Part shown: positions 52,432 to 60,873 of the stretch, piece by piece
How positions within the stretch are numbered: the first letter of the stretch is position 1
Layout: every line of letters begins with the position of its first letter
NCBI GenBank assembly: GCA_029254375.1
Contig: JAQWXR010000045.1
Span: forward strand, 1-64,000
Reading direction: 5' to 3'
From: Schleiferiaceae bacterium
GTDB lineage: Bacteria > Bacteroidota > Bacteroidia > Flavobacteriales > Schleiferiaceae
Length of the DNA stretch: 64,000 nt
The notes under the pieces: model-generated
Database searches by the model: none
Seen by the model: the letters and a program-made list of their open reading frames with translations, nothing else
Told to the model about the DNA's origin: nothing
Translations under genes and position numbers: made by a program

Positions 52432-53676
52432 TCAATCCGTTGCCAGTCCCTGACGCAAGGCGTTTAGACTCGCCAAAATGCTTTTTTCAATCACCCGACT
52501 ACGGTCTTTGCCCATCTGGAAACACCGCGCCCAAGAATATCCTGGACCAGATACTGCTATCCAAACTGTACCTATGGGCTTCTCCGCTGACCCCCCCGTG
52601 GGGCCTGCAATTCCGCTCGTTGCAATGGACCAGTCGGTTTTTAAATGCTTTCGGACTCCCGTGGCCATTTGTCTAACAACTTGCTCACTAACCGCTCCAT
52701 ACAAAAGGAGATCAGCGGGATTCACGGATAATTGTGCTTGCTTTACCACATTGGCATAGGCGACTATCGCACCTTGAAAATAGGCCGAACTCCCAGACAC
52801 GGATGTCAAGCGCGATGCGATACCACCCCCAGTGCAGCTCTCAGCCGTAGAAAGGGTTTGCCCTCGTTCGATTAACATTTGGCCTATGACTTTTTCCAGA
52901 GGCACTAGCTCCTCTGCGTAGGCATCATTCCCTAAAAGTTGTTTTAAACTGGCCGCTGCCTCACTAATAGCTTGGACCAATACCTCTTCTTGCTTTGATG
53001 GGCCCGCGACGGAAATACGCAACTTCACTAATCCAGGTGATGGCAAATAGGCTAAACTCAATGGGGGCTTTAGTGCCGACTCCCAGTCTTCCATGCGCAT
53101 GGCAAGATCTGATTCCGGAATTCCTTGAACAACCACATAGCGGTGAAGTAGAATTTCATTTCGTTCCTCACGCATTCGCGGAAGAATGCCATCTTCCATA
53201 ATGCGCTTCATCTCGTAGGGCACCCCTGGCATGGATAAAATGCGTTGCTTTCCTCTGGTCCAAAGCATGCCTTGGGCCGTTCCCACGGTATTTTGAATCA
53301 CTTCTGCCGAAGCGGGCAATTCTGCTTGGGGACGATTAAGCGCATTGGGTACGCGGCCCATCCCAGCAAATAATGCTTCAATATGCGCATAGACTTCGGG
53401 GCGAAAGATTAAATAATCCTTCAAATAGTCACAGAGCACCTTTTTTGTGAGATCATCTTTCGTGGGGCCGAGGCCTCCCGTCAGTAAAATCCAATCTATA
53501 TGCGCCGGAACGGCCTCGAGCGCAGCCACAATGGCCTCGGGACGGTCCGAAATAGACGTGATCCGCTCCACTTGCACTCCACATTCATTCAGTTGTTGAC
53601 CCAGCCAAGCCGAATTGCTATCGACCGTTTGACCTAGCAAAATTTCTGTCCCAATCGTAATAATTTCCGCACGCAT
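52432..53676 (-). CDS. cinA: CinA-family NMN deamidase-related protein
   Basis: 414 residues. The N-terminal MoCF-like domain (MRAEIITIGTEILLGQTVDSNSAW, LLTGGLGPTKDDLTK) is followed by a C-terminal PncC-type domain (STAESCTGGGIASRLTSVSGSSAYF, then SGIAGPTGGSAEKPIGTVWIA). The second domain deamidates nicotinamide mononucleotide; the first has ADP-ribose pyrophosphatase activity in studied relatives, so NAD salvage is the likely role. An exact TACCTTTG box ends 4 bases before the ATG. The order cinA-rpmB-rpmG-DUF4295-ftsY is familiar from Flavobacteria. Confidence 0.93.
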   Translation of the reverse strand: MRAEIITIGTEILLGQTVDSNSAWLGQQLNECGVQVERITSISDRPEAIVAALEAVPAHIDWILLTGGLGPTKDDLTKKVLCDYLKDYLIFRPEVYAHIEALFAGMGRVPNALNRPQAELPASAEVIQNTVGTAQGMLWTRGKQRILSMPGVPYEMKRIMEDGILPRMREERNEILLHRYVVVQGIPESDLAMRMEDWESALKPPLSLAYLPSPGLVKLRISVAGPSKQEEVLVQAISEAAASLKQLLGNDAYAEELVPLEKVIGQMLIERGQTLSTAESCTGGGIASRLTSVSGSSAYFQGAIVAYANVVKQAQLSVNPADLLLYGAVSEQVVRQMATGVRKHLKTDWSIATSGIAGPTGGSAEKPIGTVWIAVSGPGYSWARCFQMGKDRSRVIEKSILASLNALRQGLATD

Positions 53677-53680
53677 GGTT

Positions 53681-53688
53681 CAAAGGTA
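53681..53688 (-). promoter_or_regulatory. -7 box TACCTTTG for cinA
   Basis: Exact TAnnTTTG on the minus strand ending 4 bases before the cinA ATG; predicts a leaderless mRNA. Confidence 0.65.
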
Positions 53689-53741
53689 GGCTTGGGAGCC
53701 ACGCCTTTTTGCGTAGATTTCCACGTCCTTAAACTACCCTT

Positions 53742-54218
53742 ATGAAGAAAATAGAAATCACTTTGGATAGCTTTGACACGCTCTCGGAACTCAGTGCTTC
53801 AGATCAGAGCTTAGTGCGTGCCGCCATCGAGCGACTTGGAACGGGGCATGCCCCATATTCAAATTTTCACGTGAGCGCTGCTTGCCGAACGCAAGACGGA
53901 CAAATATGGATTGGCACTAATCAAGAAAACGCCTCTTTTCCTGTAGGCATCTGTGCCGAACGTGTAGCCCTTTCGGTGGCCAATATGCAAGCCCCTGGGC
54001 AAAAAGTGATCGAGATGGCCATCGTTTACCGCGATCCAAGCCATCGTCATAAGGATCCTCTCGCTCCTTGTGGCATGTGCCGTCAAGCCCTCAGTGAGCA
54101 GAGTCAACGACAGGCCAGCCCTGTCCGCCTTCTTTTGGCCAATGAAAAAGGGGCGAGTTGGATTTGTGAGGACGCAAATTCCCTTCTACCCCTTTCGTTT
54201 GACCTAAGAGACCTTTAA
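53742..54218 (+). CDS. cdd: cytidine deaminase
   Basis: Zinc enzyme converting cytidine and deoxycytidine to uridine forms in pyrimidine salvage. The 158-residue protein has GHAPYSNFHVSAACRT, the active-site ENASFPVGICAERVALS (zinc Cys and catalytic Glu), and the second zinc motif PCGMCRQALSEQ. Possible -7 TAGATTTC lies at 53714-53721, 20 bases before the ATG. It is convergent with the next gene (2-bp gap). Confidence 0.95.
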   Translation: MKKIEITLDSFDTLSELSASDQSLVRAAIERLGTGHAPYSNFHVSAACRTQDGQIWIGTNQENASFPVGICAERVALSVANMQAPGQKVIEMAIVYRDPSHRHKDPLAPCGMCRQALSEQSQRQASPVRLLLANEKGASWICEDANSLLPLSFDLRDL

Positions 54219-54220
54219 AT

Positions 54221-55123
54221 TCAGTCCGCCGAAACCTCCTCGAGCAAGTCTAAATATTCCTGACGTGTAAACTCCTGGACGTGACTCACGCCATTTTCTT
54301 TGCTTTGGGTACCTAAAAAGTACCGGACATTCGATCCCTCCCCTTCGATACGAATTCGTAAATCAAAATCAGCATCTCCATCAATGAATTGGGGAAAGTA
54401 AAATTTGAACATTTCCCGAGATGCCCTTAGCAAATTGGCTTTGTACGGGACAAAGATGATTTCACCTCCGAATTCACCCGACCGCAGTTGGTATAGAATT
54501 ACGTCCACATCATTGTTGTAATCCACACGAAAACCCAACTGTCCTTCGTCCGTCGTGTCCACGCTATATAGACGATCTCCAGGCTCTAATTCATTGCGTT
54601 CATCGCCCACATAATGAAGGTTTTCCCTCGCCAGAAAGGAGTCTGTAGCTGAACCAATAAAAGGCATCCATTTGCTGTAATCTGGTAGCCTCAATTTATC
54701 GGGTACCAGTCGGAATTCGTAGCGAACGGTATCCTTGCTTCGGCTACTTTCGATTATAGCTGAAATTCCCATGGGATGATTCATGGAATTGAACCCAGAG
54801 CTATCTATTAAATACTTTCCCGGAAAGGCCTTTTGAATAACCTTCTGCTGTTTTTTGCTCGTCGCTGTCACAAAAACGGAAGTCACACGCCTTTCCATAT
54901 TGTCAAGGGAAATGGTCTCTAGTTCTGCGCTTATTAAGAATGGGGTGTACTGAACTTGAAAAAGATCCTCTTCCAAGGCCAAAAACGAAGGGGACATAGA
55001 ACGCAATCCAATAGAATCCTGGCCGAGTAAATTGTATGCTAACTGAGCAAGCTGAGAGTCAATTTTTTGGGCTGACATTCCCAAGGAGAGGGTCAAAGCA
55101 GAAGACAAAAAGAATCGTTTCAT
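54221..55123 (-). CDS. exported protein of unknown function
   Basis: 300 residues with a signal peptide (MKRFFLSSALTLSLGMSAQ). The mature part is mixed alpha/beta, rich in acidic residues and Ser, with no recognised motif or Cys pattern. Segments such as GEFGGEIIFVPYKANLLRASREMFKFYFPQF and FDLRIRIEGEGSNVRYFLG suggest a globular, possibly outer-membrane-facing protein. I use ATG 55123, which gives a clean signal peptide; an upstream ATG at 55141 adds six residues that do not fit. It is divergent from cutC. Confidence 0.75.
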   Translation of the reverse strand: MKRFFLSSALTLSLGMSAQKIDSQLAQLAYNLLGQDSIGLRSMSPSFLALEEDLFQVQYTPFLISAELETISLDNMERRVTSVFVTATSKKQQKVIQKAFPGKYLIDSSGFNSMNHPMGISAIIESSRSKDTVRYEFRLVPDKLRLPDYSKWMPFIGSATDSFLARENLHYVGDERNELEPGDRLYSVDTTDEGQLGFRVDYNNDVDVILYQLRSGEFGGEIIFVPYKANLLRASREMFKFYFPQFIDGDADFDLRIRIEGEGSNVRYFLGTQSKENGVSHVQEFTRQEYLDLLEEVSAD

Positions 55124-55166
55124 ACATTTTAAATCAGCCATAATTGTGCCATATTTGAAGTCAATA

Positions 55167-55820
55167 ATGCTTGAAATTTGCGCCTTCCACCTTGAAGATT
55201 GCTACGATGCTGTTCGAGCTGGAGCCGAGCGTCTTGAGATTTGCCAAGATTACGAGGCTGGCGGTATAGGCCCGCCAAAAGAATGGATTTTTGCATTGAA
55301 ACATAGCGTGCACGTTCCTTTAGTTGCTATGATTCGTCCACGTCCAGGGAATTTTTGCTATTCCAAAGAGGAATGGCAAACGATGCATGAACGAGCAATT
55401 GAATACAAAAACGCGGGGGCACATTCCTTAGTTTTCGGGGGACTTAGCCGTAAAAACCGTCTGGATATCCCTTCCTCAAGCAATCTAATTCAAAGCATAG
55501 GGCTACCCTGTGTCCTTCATCGGGCTTTTGATAGCCTAGAGGACCCGTTCCAAGGGGTCGAAGATGCTATCTCCGCCGGTTTTATTCGAATATTGACAGG
55601 CTGGGGATCGAAAGATCTTCATACCCTTCGTGCAATCAAAAACTTGGCTGGGTCGCGTATAGAAATTCTCCCTGGAGGTGGCATCCGCTCGAGCAATGTC
55701 TCGCCCTATCTCAAATTAGGGTTTAAACAAATCCACAGTTCCGGGATTACTGGCCCAAGCCTTCGAATGAACTCCAGCGAAGTGCTTGGCTTATCTCAAG
55801 CCATGAAAAGCTCCATGTAG
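55167..55820 (+). CDS. cutC: CutC family protein
   Basis: TIM-barrel protein of 217 residues with the CutC hallmarks MLEICAFHLEDCYDAVRAGAERLEIC, GGIGPPKEW, VPLVAMIRPRPGNFCYS, VLHRAFDSLEDP, ILTGWGS and EILPGGGIRSSNV. CutC was linked to copper homeostasis in E. coli, but the biochemical role is still unclear. An open frame reaches back to a GTG at 55146; I prefer ATG 55167 because it gives the family start. Confidence 0.92.
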   Translation: MLEICAFHLEDCYDAVRAGAERLEICQDYEAGGIGPPKEWIFALKHSVHVPLVAMIRPRPGNFCYSKEEWQTMHERAIEYKNAGAHSLVFGGLSRKNRLDIPSSSNLIQSIGLPCVLHRAFDSLEDPFQGVEDAISAGFIRILTGWGSKDLHTLRAIKNLAGSRIEILPGGGIRSSNVSPYLKLGFKQIHSSGITGPSLRMNSSEVLGLSQAMKSSM

Positions 55821-55842
55821 GTCGTCCCTGCGACGAAACGAA

Positions 55843-56832
55843 TCATGCCAAAAGAGCCCCTACGTCAATCAATTCAGGCGCTTGCCCAGATCGAGCCATA
55901 GCATATTGAAATCCAGGACGAAGCGCAAAAGCTCCTACTTTTCCCTCTGTATCCATAGCGATAAAACCAATTTGGGTATCCTCGATGCCGGCGTTTCGAC
56001 GTTCAAAGAATTCATGAATTTTTCGAACAGCACGCTCACAGGCTTCTTGAGGACTGAAGCCACGTTCCATTTCCGAAACAACTCGGTAAGAACCGACTAC
56101 CCGAATCACTTCTTCGCCATGGCCCGTAGCCGTTGCGGCACCAATAGCCCCGTCGACATATAGCCCCGCCCCTATAATCGGACTATCTCCGACCCGGCCA
56201 CGCATTTTAAAGGCCATTCCACTCGTGGTACAAATCCCAGCCAAGCGCCCTTCTTGATCAAGGGATAGTTGCCCAATGGTATCGTGGTTCTCTATATTGA
56301 CTATGGGTCTGTAGTTTGACTTCTCGCGCCACTTCTCCCATTCCTGTTTGGAATCCGGGACCATTAAATCTTGAAGTGGAAAGCCCATTTCCTGTGCAAA
56401 TTGCCGAGCACCTTCTCCTACTAACATGACGTGAGGGGTTTTCTCCATCACCGCCCGGGCGAGCGAACTTACGTGCACCACATTTTCCACCGCGGCGACT
56501 GAACCAATATTGCCCAAATGATCCATGCAGCATGAATCTAATGTGACATGGCCATCGCGGTCGGGGCGACCACCTAATCCTACTGAACGTTCATTGGGGT
56601 CCGCCTCGCACAATTTAACACCTGCTTCCGTGGCGTCCAGGGCTGAACCCCCAGCACTCAGGACCTTCATGGCTTCCGCCGTCGTTTCGAGCCCAAATCT
56701 CCATGTAGCGATGGAAACGGGCTTAGTGAGGGCATTCCTATGCTTCATACTTCCGGCACGCAGCGCACCGGGCAGCACTGCGCTGAGCACGGTACTTCCT
56801 CCAAGTATCTTCAAAAAATCAATACGCTTCAT
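55843..56832 (-). CDS. N4-(beta-N-acetylglucosaminyl)-L-asparaginase (glycosylasparaginase)
   Basis: Ntn-hydrolase that cuts the GlcNAc-Asn bond left from N-linked glycans. The 329-residue precursor has an N-terminal signal-like segment (about 1-26, FLKILGGSTVLSAVLPGALRAG) and the self-cleavage site NHDTIGQLSLD, where Thr becomes the new N-terminal nucleophile. Later come the substrate loop MRGRVGDSPIIGAGLYVDG and ATGHGEEVIR. It overlaps the GH20 hexosaminidase gene by 4 bp. Together they suit breakdown of glycoprotein glycans in the periplasm. Confidence 0.9.
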   Translation of the reverse strand: MKRIDFLKILGGSTVLSAVLPGALRAGSMKHRNALTKPVSIATWRFGLETTAEAMKVLSAGGSALDATEAGVKLCEADPNERSVGLGGRPDRDGHVTLDSCCMDHLGNIGSVAAVENVVHVSSLARAVMEKTPHVMLVGEGARQFAQEMGFPLQDLMVPDSKQEWEKWREKSNYRPIVNIENHDTIGQLSLDQEGRLAGICTTSGMAFKMRGRVGDSPIIGAGLYVDGAIGAATATGHGEEVIRVVGSYRVVSEMERGFSPQEACERAVRKIHEFFERRNAGIEDTQIGFIAMDTEGKVGAFALRPGFQYAMARSGQAPELIDVGALLA

Positions 56833-58466
56833 TTTTGGCTAAATTTTAACTCATAGTCCGCATAGTTAGCCCAACCTATGGCTTGCAGACGACGAACGTG
56901 GTACTCTAGGGCTGCCAGAAAGGCCACATCTTCTCCAGGTCGTTTCTCCCCACGCCAGAGGACTTCGGATAATGCCGAGGCGCGCGGCTGCACCATGTGC
57001 TCAACTTGTTCTGGGGTTTCCATGTACTCGGTCCAAACATTAGCCTGCGCTCCCAGCACATAGCCCTGCCAGTTGACCGGATAGAGCGCCCCAGGCTCGC
57101 CCTGCAAAGGGTTAAAACTATAGACATCCCAAAGAGCATTGAATCCCCCAATAGCCACAGGCTCCTCCGCAGGATTGAATTGATAATGGTCAAAATACAA
57201 GGGCTTGCCTGGTGTCATCACCACGGGGTGGCCCATTGAAGCCGCTTGCACACCCCCTGCCGTACCGCGCCATGACATGACCGCGGCATTGGGTGCCAAT
57301 CCACCTTCCAAAATTTCATCCCAACCAATAATATTTCGGCCATGCGAATTGAGGTAGCGCTCCATTCGAGTGATGAAATGAGATTGTAATTCGTGTTCAT
57401 CCTGGATATGGTTTCTGGCCATTTCCGTTTGACACTTTGGGCAGGTCTTCCAGCGGGTCTTTGGACACTCATCTCCACCGATGTGGATCAAAGGCGAAGG
57501 GAAAATGTCCATGACTTCATCTAAAACTTCCTCCAGGAAGGTGAAAACCTCTGGGTTTCCGGCGCAGTACACATCGTCAAATACGCCCCATCCGTGAGCC
57601 ACTTCGAAGGGACCACCAGTGCATGAAAGCTGCGGGTAGGCGGCCAATGCTGCCAATGAGTGACCAGGCATTTCAATCTCCGGGATGACAGTGATGCCGC
57701 GGAGACGGGCGTACTCTACAATGTGCCGCGCCTCCTCCTGGGTGTAAAAACCACCGTGCTGTGTACTGTCAAAACGTTGCTCGCTATACGCTCCAGTTTG
57801 GGAAGCAGTGCGCCATGCGCCCACCTCAGTGAGTTTGGGGTATTTTTTGATTTCAATTCGCCAACCTTGGTCCTCGGTCAAATGCCAATGGAAACGATTG
57901 AATTTGTGCAAAGCCAGGTTGTCGATATACTTCTCAATAAATTCAATCGGCATGAAGTGTCGACAGACGTCCAAGTGCATGCCTCGATAGGCAAAGCGCG
58001 GCTGGTCTTCTATGTGCATCGCTGCAATTTCAAAACCCGGCATGATTTTATCGCCCTTTTGTGCAGACCAATGCTCGACAGGTACGAGCTGCATGAGGGT
58101 AACTAAGGCATAATATTTTCCAGCCTCACTTTCCGAATATATCACCAAGGAATCCGCATAAACATCTAAGATGTAGGCACCTTCTGCTCCTACTCCGTCA
58201 TAGTAGTCCTCTAGCGGAAAATTATTACGGAAAACAATGGGAAAACCATCCTCCGACTGAGGCCAGGCTTGCGTCAATGCGAAATTCGTTGTTTCGATAT
58301 TTCGAAACGTAACAGGCCCATGCAGAATGGCAGCAGGCGCCCTGTTATCCAACTCTATCACCAGAGGCTGAGGCAGTAAAGTCATTGGATTCACCCCAGG
58401 AGTGATCATGGACGACTGGCAAGCAGCCAATGCTAAAAGGCTCAAGAATGTGAAAAGTTGCTTCAT
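56829..58466 (-). CDS. lipoprotein beta-N-acetylhexosaminidase, GH20
   Basis: Releases terminal GlcNAc/GalNAc from glycans by substrate-assisted catalysis. The 545-residue protein has a lipoprotein signal (lipobox ALAAC near 16), a GH20b-type N domain, and a catalytic TIM barrel with MHLDVCRHFMP, FHWHLTEDQGWRIEIKKYPKL, HGGFYTQEEARHIVEYA, the acid/base pair in HIGGDECPK, and the NVWTEYM motif with catalytic-site Trp/Tyr. Two CxxC-like cysteines (CPKCQ) follow the active site. A TTCG-type -7 box (58486-58493) lies 19 bases upstream. Confidence 0.94.
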   Translation of the reverse strand: MKQLFTFLSLLALAACQSSMITPGVNPMTLLPQPLVIELDNRAPAAILHGPVTFRNIETTNFALTQAWPQSEDGFPIVFRNNFPLEDYYDGVGAEGAYILDVYADSLVIYSESEAGKYYALVTLMQLVPVEHWSAQKGDKIMPGFEIAAMHIEDQPRFAYRGMHLDVCRHFMPIEFIEKYIDNLALHKFNRFHWHLTEDQGWRIEIKKYPKLTEVGAWRTASQTGAYSEQRFDSTQHGGFYTQEEARHIVEYARLRGITVIPEIEMPGHSLAALAAYPQLSCTGGPFEVAHGWGVFDDVYCAGNPEVFTFLEEVLDEVMDIFPSPLIHIGGDECPKTRWKTCPKCQTEMARNHIQDEHELQSHFITRMERYLNSHGRNIIGWDEILEGGLAPNAAVMSWRGTAGGVQAASMGHPVVMTPGKPLYFDHYQFNPAEEPVAIGGFNALWDVYSFNPLQGEPGALYPVNWQGYVLGAQANVWTEYMETPEQVEHMVQPRASALSEVLWRGEKRPGEDVAFLAALEYHVRRLQAIGWANYADYELKFSQK

Positions 58467-58485
58467 GCGTCGAATGGGCTTTCCC

Positions 58486-58493
58486 CGAAGATA
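58486..58493 (-). promoter_or_regulatory. -7-like box TATCTTCG for the GH20/glycosylasparaginase operon
   Basis: One mismatch to TAnnTTTG on the minus strand, 19 bases before the ATG. Confidence 0.4.
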
Positions 58494-58521
58494 CGCCCGA
58501 AGACATCTCGACTAATCGACG

Positions 58522-60795
58522 TCAGAAAGAGTAGCGAATGGATGTTTGGACATTGCGACCAGGAGCATTGATGCCGCTAGCGAAGGTTCGGTACTGGGTG
58601 TCTAGGATGTTTTGAACACCGAGTTGAACGATGAAGCCTCTCATGGCTTTATAGGTGCAGCTGGCGTTCCATGTAATCCAGGCAGGCATGCCTTCAGGAG
58701 TGGCATATTGTTCATTATCCTCCCCGTTCAACTGGTAATTCTTGATATGCTTCCAACCGTTGCCCAGCATGAATAGATCCACATTCCACGCCTCATACAT
58801 CCAATTCAAACTAAGTTTACCAGAAACCGGGGGTATATGGTCCAAATTCCTGTTTTGAGGAAATCCAACCATGCCGCGGGTTCCATGGAAAAGACCTGAA
58901 GCCTTCCAATGACTCAAAAGATTTATTGTGCTCCGAACAGAAAAGCCTACAATCGTTGCGTTCTGAACATTTTGCTGAGCATAAACGCCCGAAAGATTTC
59001 CATCATACATCACAGAGTCTTTGCCATCGAGCTGAAAGGCATCTAGCATCAAGGCATCGGTCAATGCCGTCGTATAGGCGTTCCATTCTACGCTGTGACC
59101 TCCTGGAAGGATACGGATATTGCCAATTTCTGCAGTAAAAGCTTGTTCTGGGCGCAAGTTTGGGTTCGGTACGATCAACATCCCTGGGGCGGTTTCAAAG
59201 ACCTTGGCGATATCGTCAATATTAGGAACCCGGTAAGCCGTAGATAGCGCTGCGGAATACTTATTTAATTCTGTGGGGGTATAAATCATACCTATGCTCC
59301 CGGACGCTACAGGCATACGCTGATAAATAAACTCGTACGGAAAGGGGAAGAATGTTTTGTCGGAAAATTCACTGTACAATACGGAATTGCCTACGCGAAA
59401 GCCTTCGGTCAGGGTGATTTGAGGGCTAATTTGGTTGATATGCGTGGCAAATGCTGCGAGTGAATACATCTCGTTCCTGCCGCCCGGATACCTAGAGTCT
59501 AGAGACATTTGGGGTCCGTTATTGAAAATGTCTTGGGCAAAAGCACTAGAACGAGCGGATTGAAACCACCCATCCACCCCGGCACGCAACGTGTTGCTCC
59601 CCCAGCGCTTCATGGCATCGGAATTGAAGCCATTGACCATCACCTGTTCCAATCTTGATTGCAAAACAGGGTTGTCAAATTTTCGATTCATCCGACTTTC
59701 TTCCACATTTTGGTGATAGATTGCTACGGAAACCCCATCAAAGCCCAACAAATTCAATGCATCCCACGTATAGCTTGCCATGAGTCGCTTTTGCGGCCCA
59801 TAATACCAGTCGCCGTTTTTTAAACCTGATCCACTGGGATCCGTTAAACGGTCGTAACGCGGGATATTGGTCGACGTTGAGGCTTGGATATTTAGCGTGT
59901 TACGGCGATCAGCGCGATTTCGATATAGGATTTTTTGGACGAGGTCATACTGCGTATACCCACTCCCTTTCTGAATCCAAGGACTAGGATTGGTTAACAA
60001 GGAGTCTCCCGTCAAGGTGCGAATGACGTATGTGTCTCGCTGTCCATAGAGGCTACCAAAATAGGGATTGACCCGTCGTCCCCCGCGAAGATCTCCAAAA
60101 TCAGACTCAGTGAGAGACGTATAGAAGGCCCAGCGAAGGCTTGAACTCGATAATTCAACATGCTTCGCCCAACTTTGCGTGGCCGTGCTGTATTTGGAAA
60201 ATACTTGGCCCGAAAACTTTGTTCCTTCGATCGAAAACGAAGGCGTTTTGGTAAAAAAGTGAACCAAACCACCCATCGCGTCACTTCCATACGCATTCGA
60301 CGTTGGGCCAAAGGCCACTTCAACACGTTCTAAGGCAAAGGCGTCTACTGTGATGGCATTTTGAAGGTGACCCGATCGATAAATTAAATTATTCATCCGC
60401 ACCCCATCCACCACGAGTAAAACCCGATTGGCCTCCATTCCGCGCAAGATGATAGAACCACCTCCTAATTGGCTTTTTTGAACAGAAATACCTTGAACAT
60501 TACTCAGAACATCCACCGTGTTCGAGGCCATGGACGATTGGATTGCCGATTGGCCAATGACGGCCACTTCTTGGATAACTTTTTTCTTGATTTCTACTGA
60601 ACGATAGGCAGACACCACTACTTCTTTCAAGGGATTGTAGAGGCTGTCTGGCTCTGTCTTTTTAGCCAATTTTGGTCCGGGTGAACTCAATATGCGGAAT
60701 TCCACATAGCTGCCGCTGAGACCCGACTGGGCGCTCAGACTGAAGCTAAAAATTAAAACCGCCACTAGGGCGAAAAGACAAGGGTGGATTTTCAA
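58522..60795 (-). CDS. TonB-dependent receptor, siderophore/heme-like
   Basis: 757-residue outer-membrane receptor with a signal peptide (1 to about 22) and a TonB box (KEVVVSAYRSVE). The plug includes DVLSNVQGISVQKSQLGGGSIILRGMEANRVLLVVDGVRMNN, a form typical of hemoglobin/transferrin/siderophore-type receptors. The barrel ends NVQTSIRYSF with terminal Phe. It lacks a CarboxypepD_reg domain. The cargo is inferred only from the plug style. An inverted repeat covers its start region (60793-60814) and could be an operator. Confidence 0.9.
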   Translation of the reverse strand: MKIHPCLFALVAVLIFSFSLSAQSGLSGSYVEFRILSSPGPKLAKKTEPDSLYNPLKEVVVSAYRSVEIKKKVIQEVAVIGQSAIQSSMASNTVDVLSNVQGISVQKSQLGGGSIILRGMEANRVLLVVDGVRMNNLIYRSGHLQNAITVDAFALERVEVAFGPTSNAYGSDAMGGLVHFFTKTPSFSIEGTKFSGQVFSKYSTATQSWAKHVELSSSSLRWAFYTSLTESDFGDLRGGRRVNPYFGSLYGQRDTYVIRTLTGDSLLTNPSPWIQKGSGYTQYDLVQKILYRNRADRRNTLNIQASTSTNIPRYDRLTDPSGSGLKNGDWYYGPQKRLMASYTWDALNLLGFDGVSVAIYHQNVEESRMNRKFDNPVLQSRLEQVMVNGFNSDAMKRWGSNTLRAGVDGWFQSARSSAFAQDIFNNGPQMSLDSRYPGGRNEMYSLAAFATHINQISPQITLTEGFRVGNSVLYSEFSDKTFFPFPYEFIYQRMPVASGSIGMIYTPTELNKYSAALSTAYRVPNIDDIAKVFETAPGMLIVPNPNLRPEQAFTAEIGNIRILPGGHSVEWNAYTTALTDALMLDAFQLDGKDSVMYDGNLSGVYAQQNVQNATIVGFSVRSTINLLSHWKASGLFHGTRGMVGFPQNRNLDHIPPVSGKLSLNWMYEAWNVDLFMLGNGWKHIKNYQLNGEDNEQYATPEGMPAWITWNASCTYKAMRGFIVQLGVQNILDTQYRTFASGINAPGRNVQTSIRYSF

Positions 60796-60814
60796 CTTTG
60801 ACTAAATCAAATTG
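60793..60814. repeat. imperfect inverted repeat at the receptor start
   Basis: CAACTTTGA (60793-60801) and TCAAATTG (60807-60814) are inverted arms with one extra base in the left arm, around a CTAAA spacer. It overlaps the first bases of the minus-strand TonB receptor gene and its promoter area. Confidence 0.35.
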
Positions 60815-60860
60815 ATGCATCTAGTTTGGAGCAAAGCCTGTGCCAAATGGCTACCATCAC

Positions 60861-60868
60861 TACCTTTA
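60861..60868 (+). promoter_or_regulatory. -7-like box TACCTTTA for yaaA
   Basis: One mismatch to TAnnTTTG, ending 5 bases before the ATG at 60874. Confidence 0.45.
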
Positions 60869-60873
60869 AGAAT

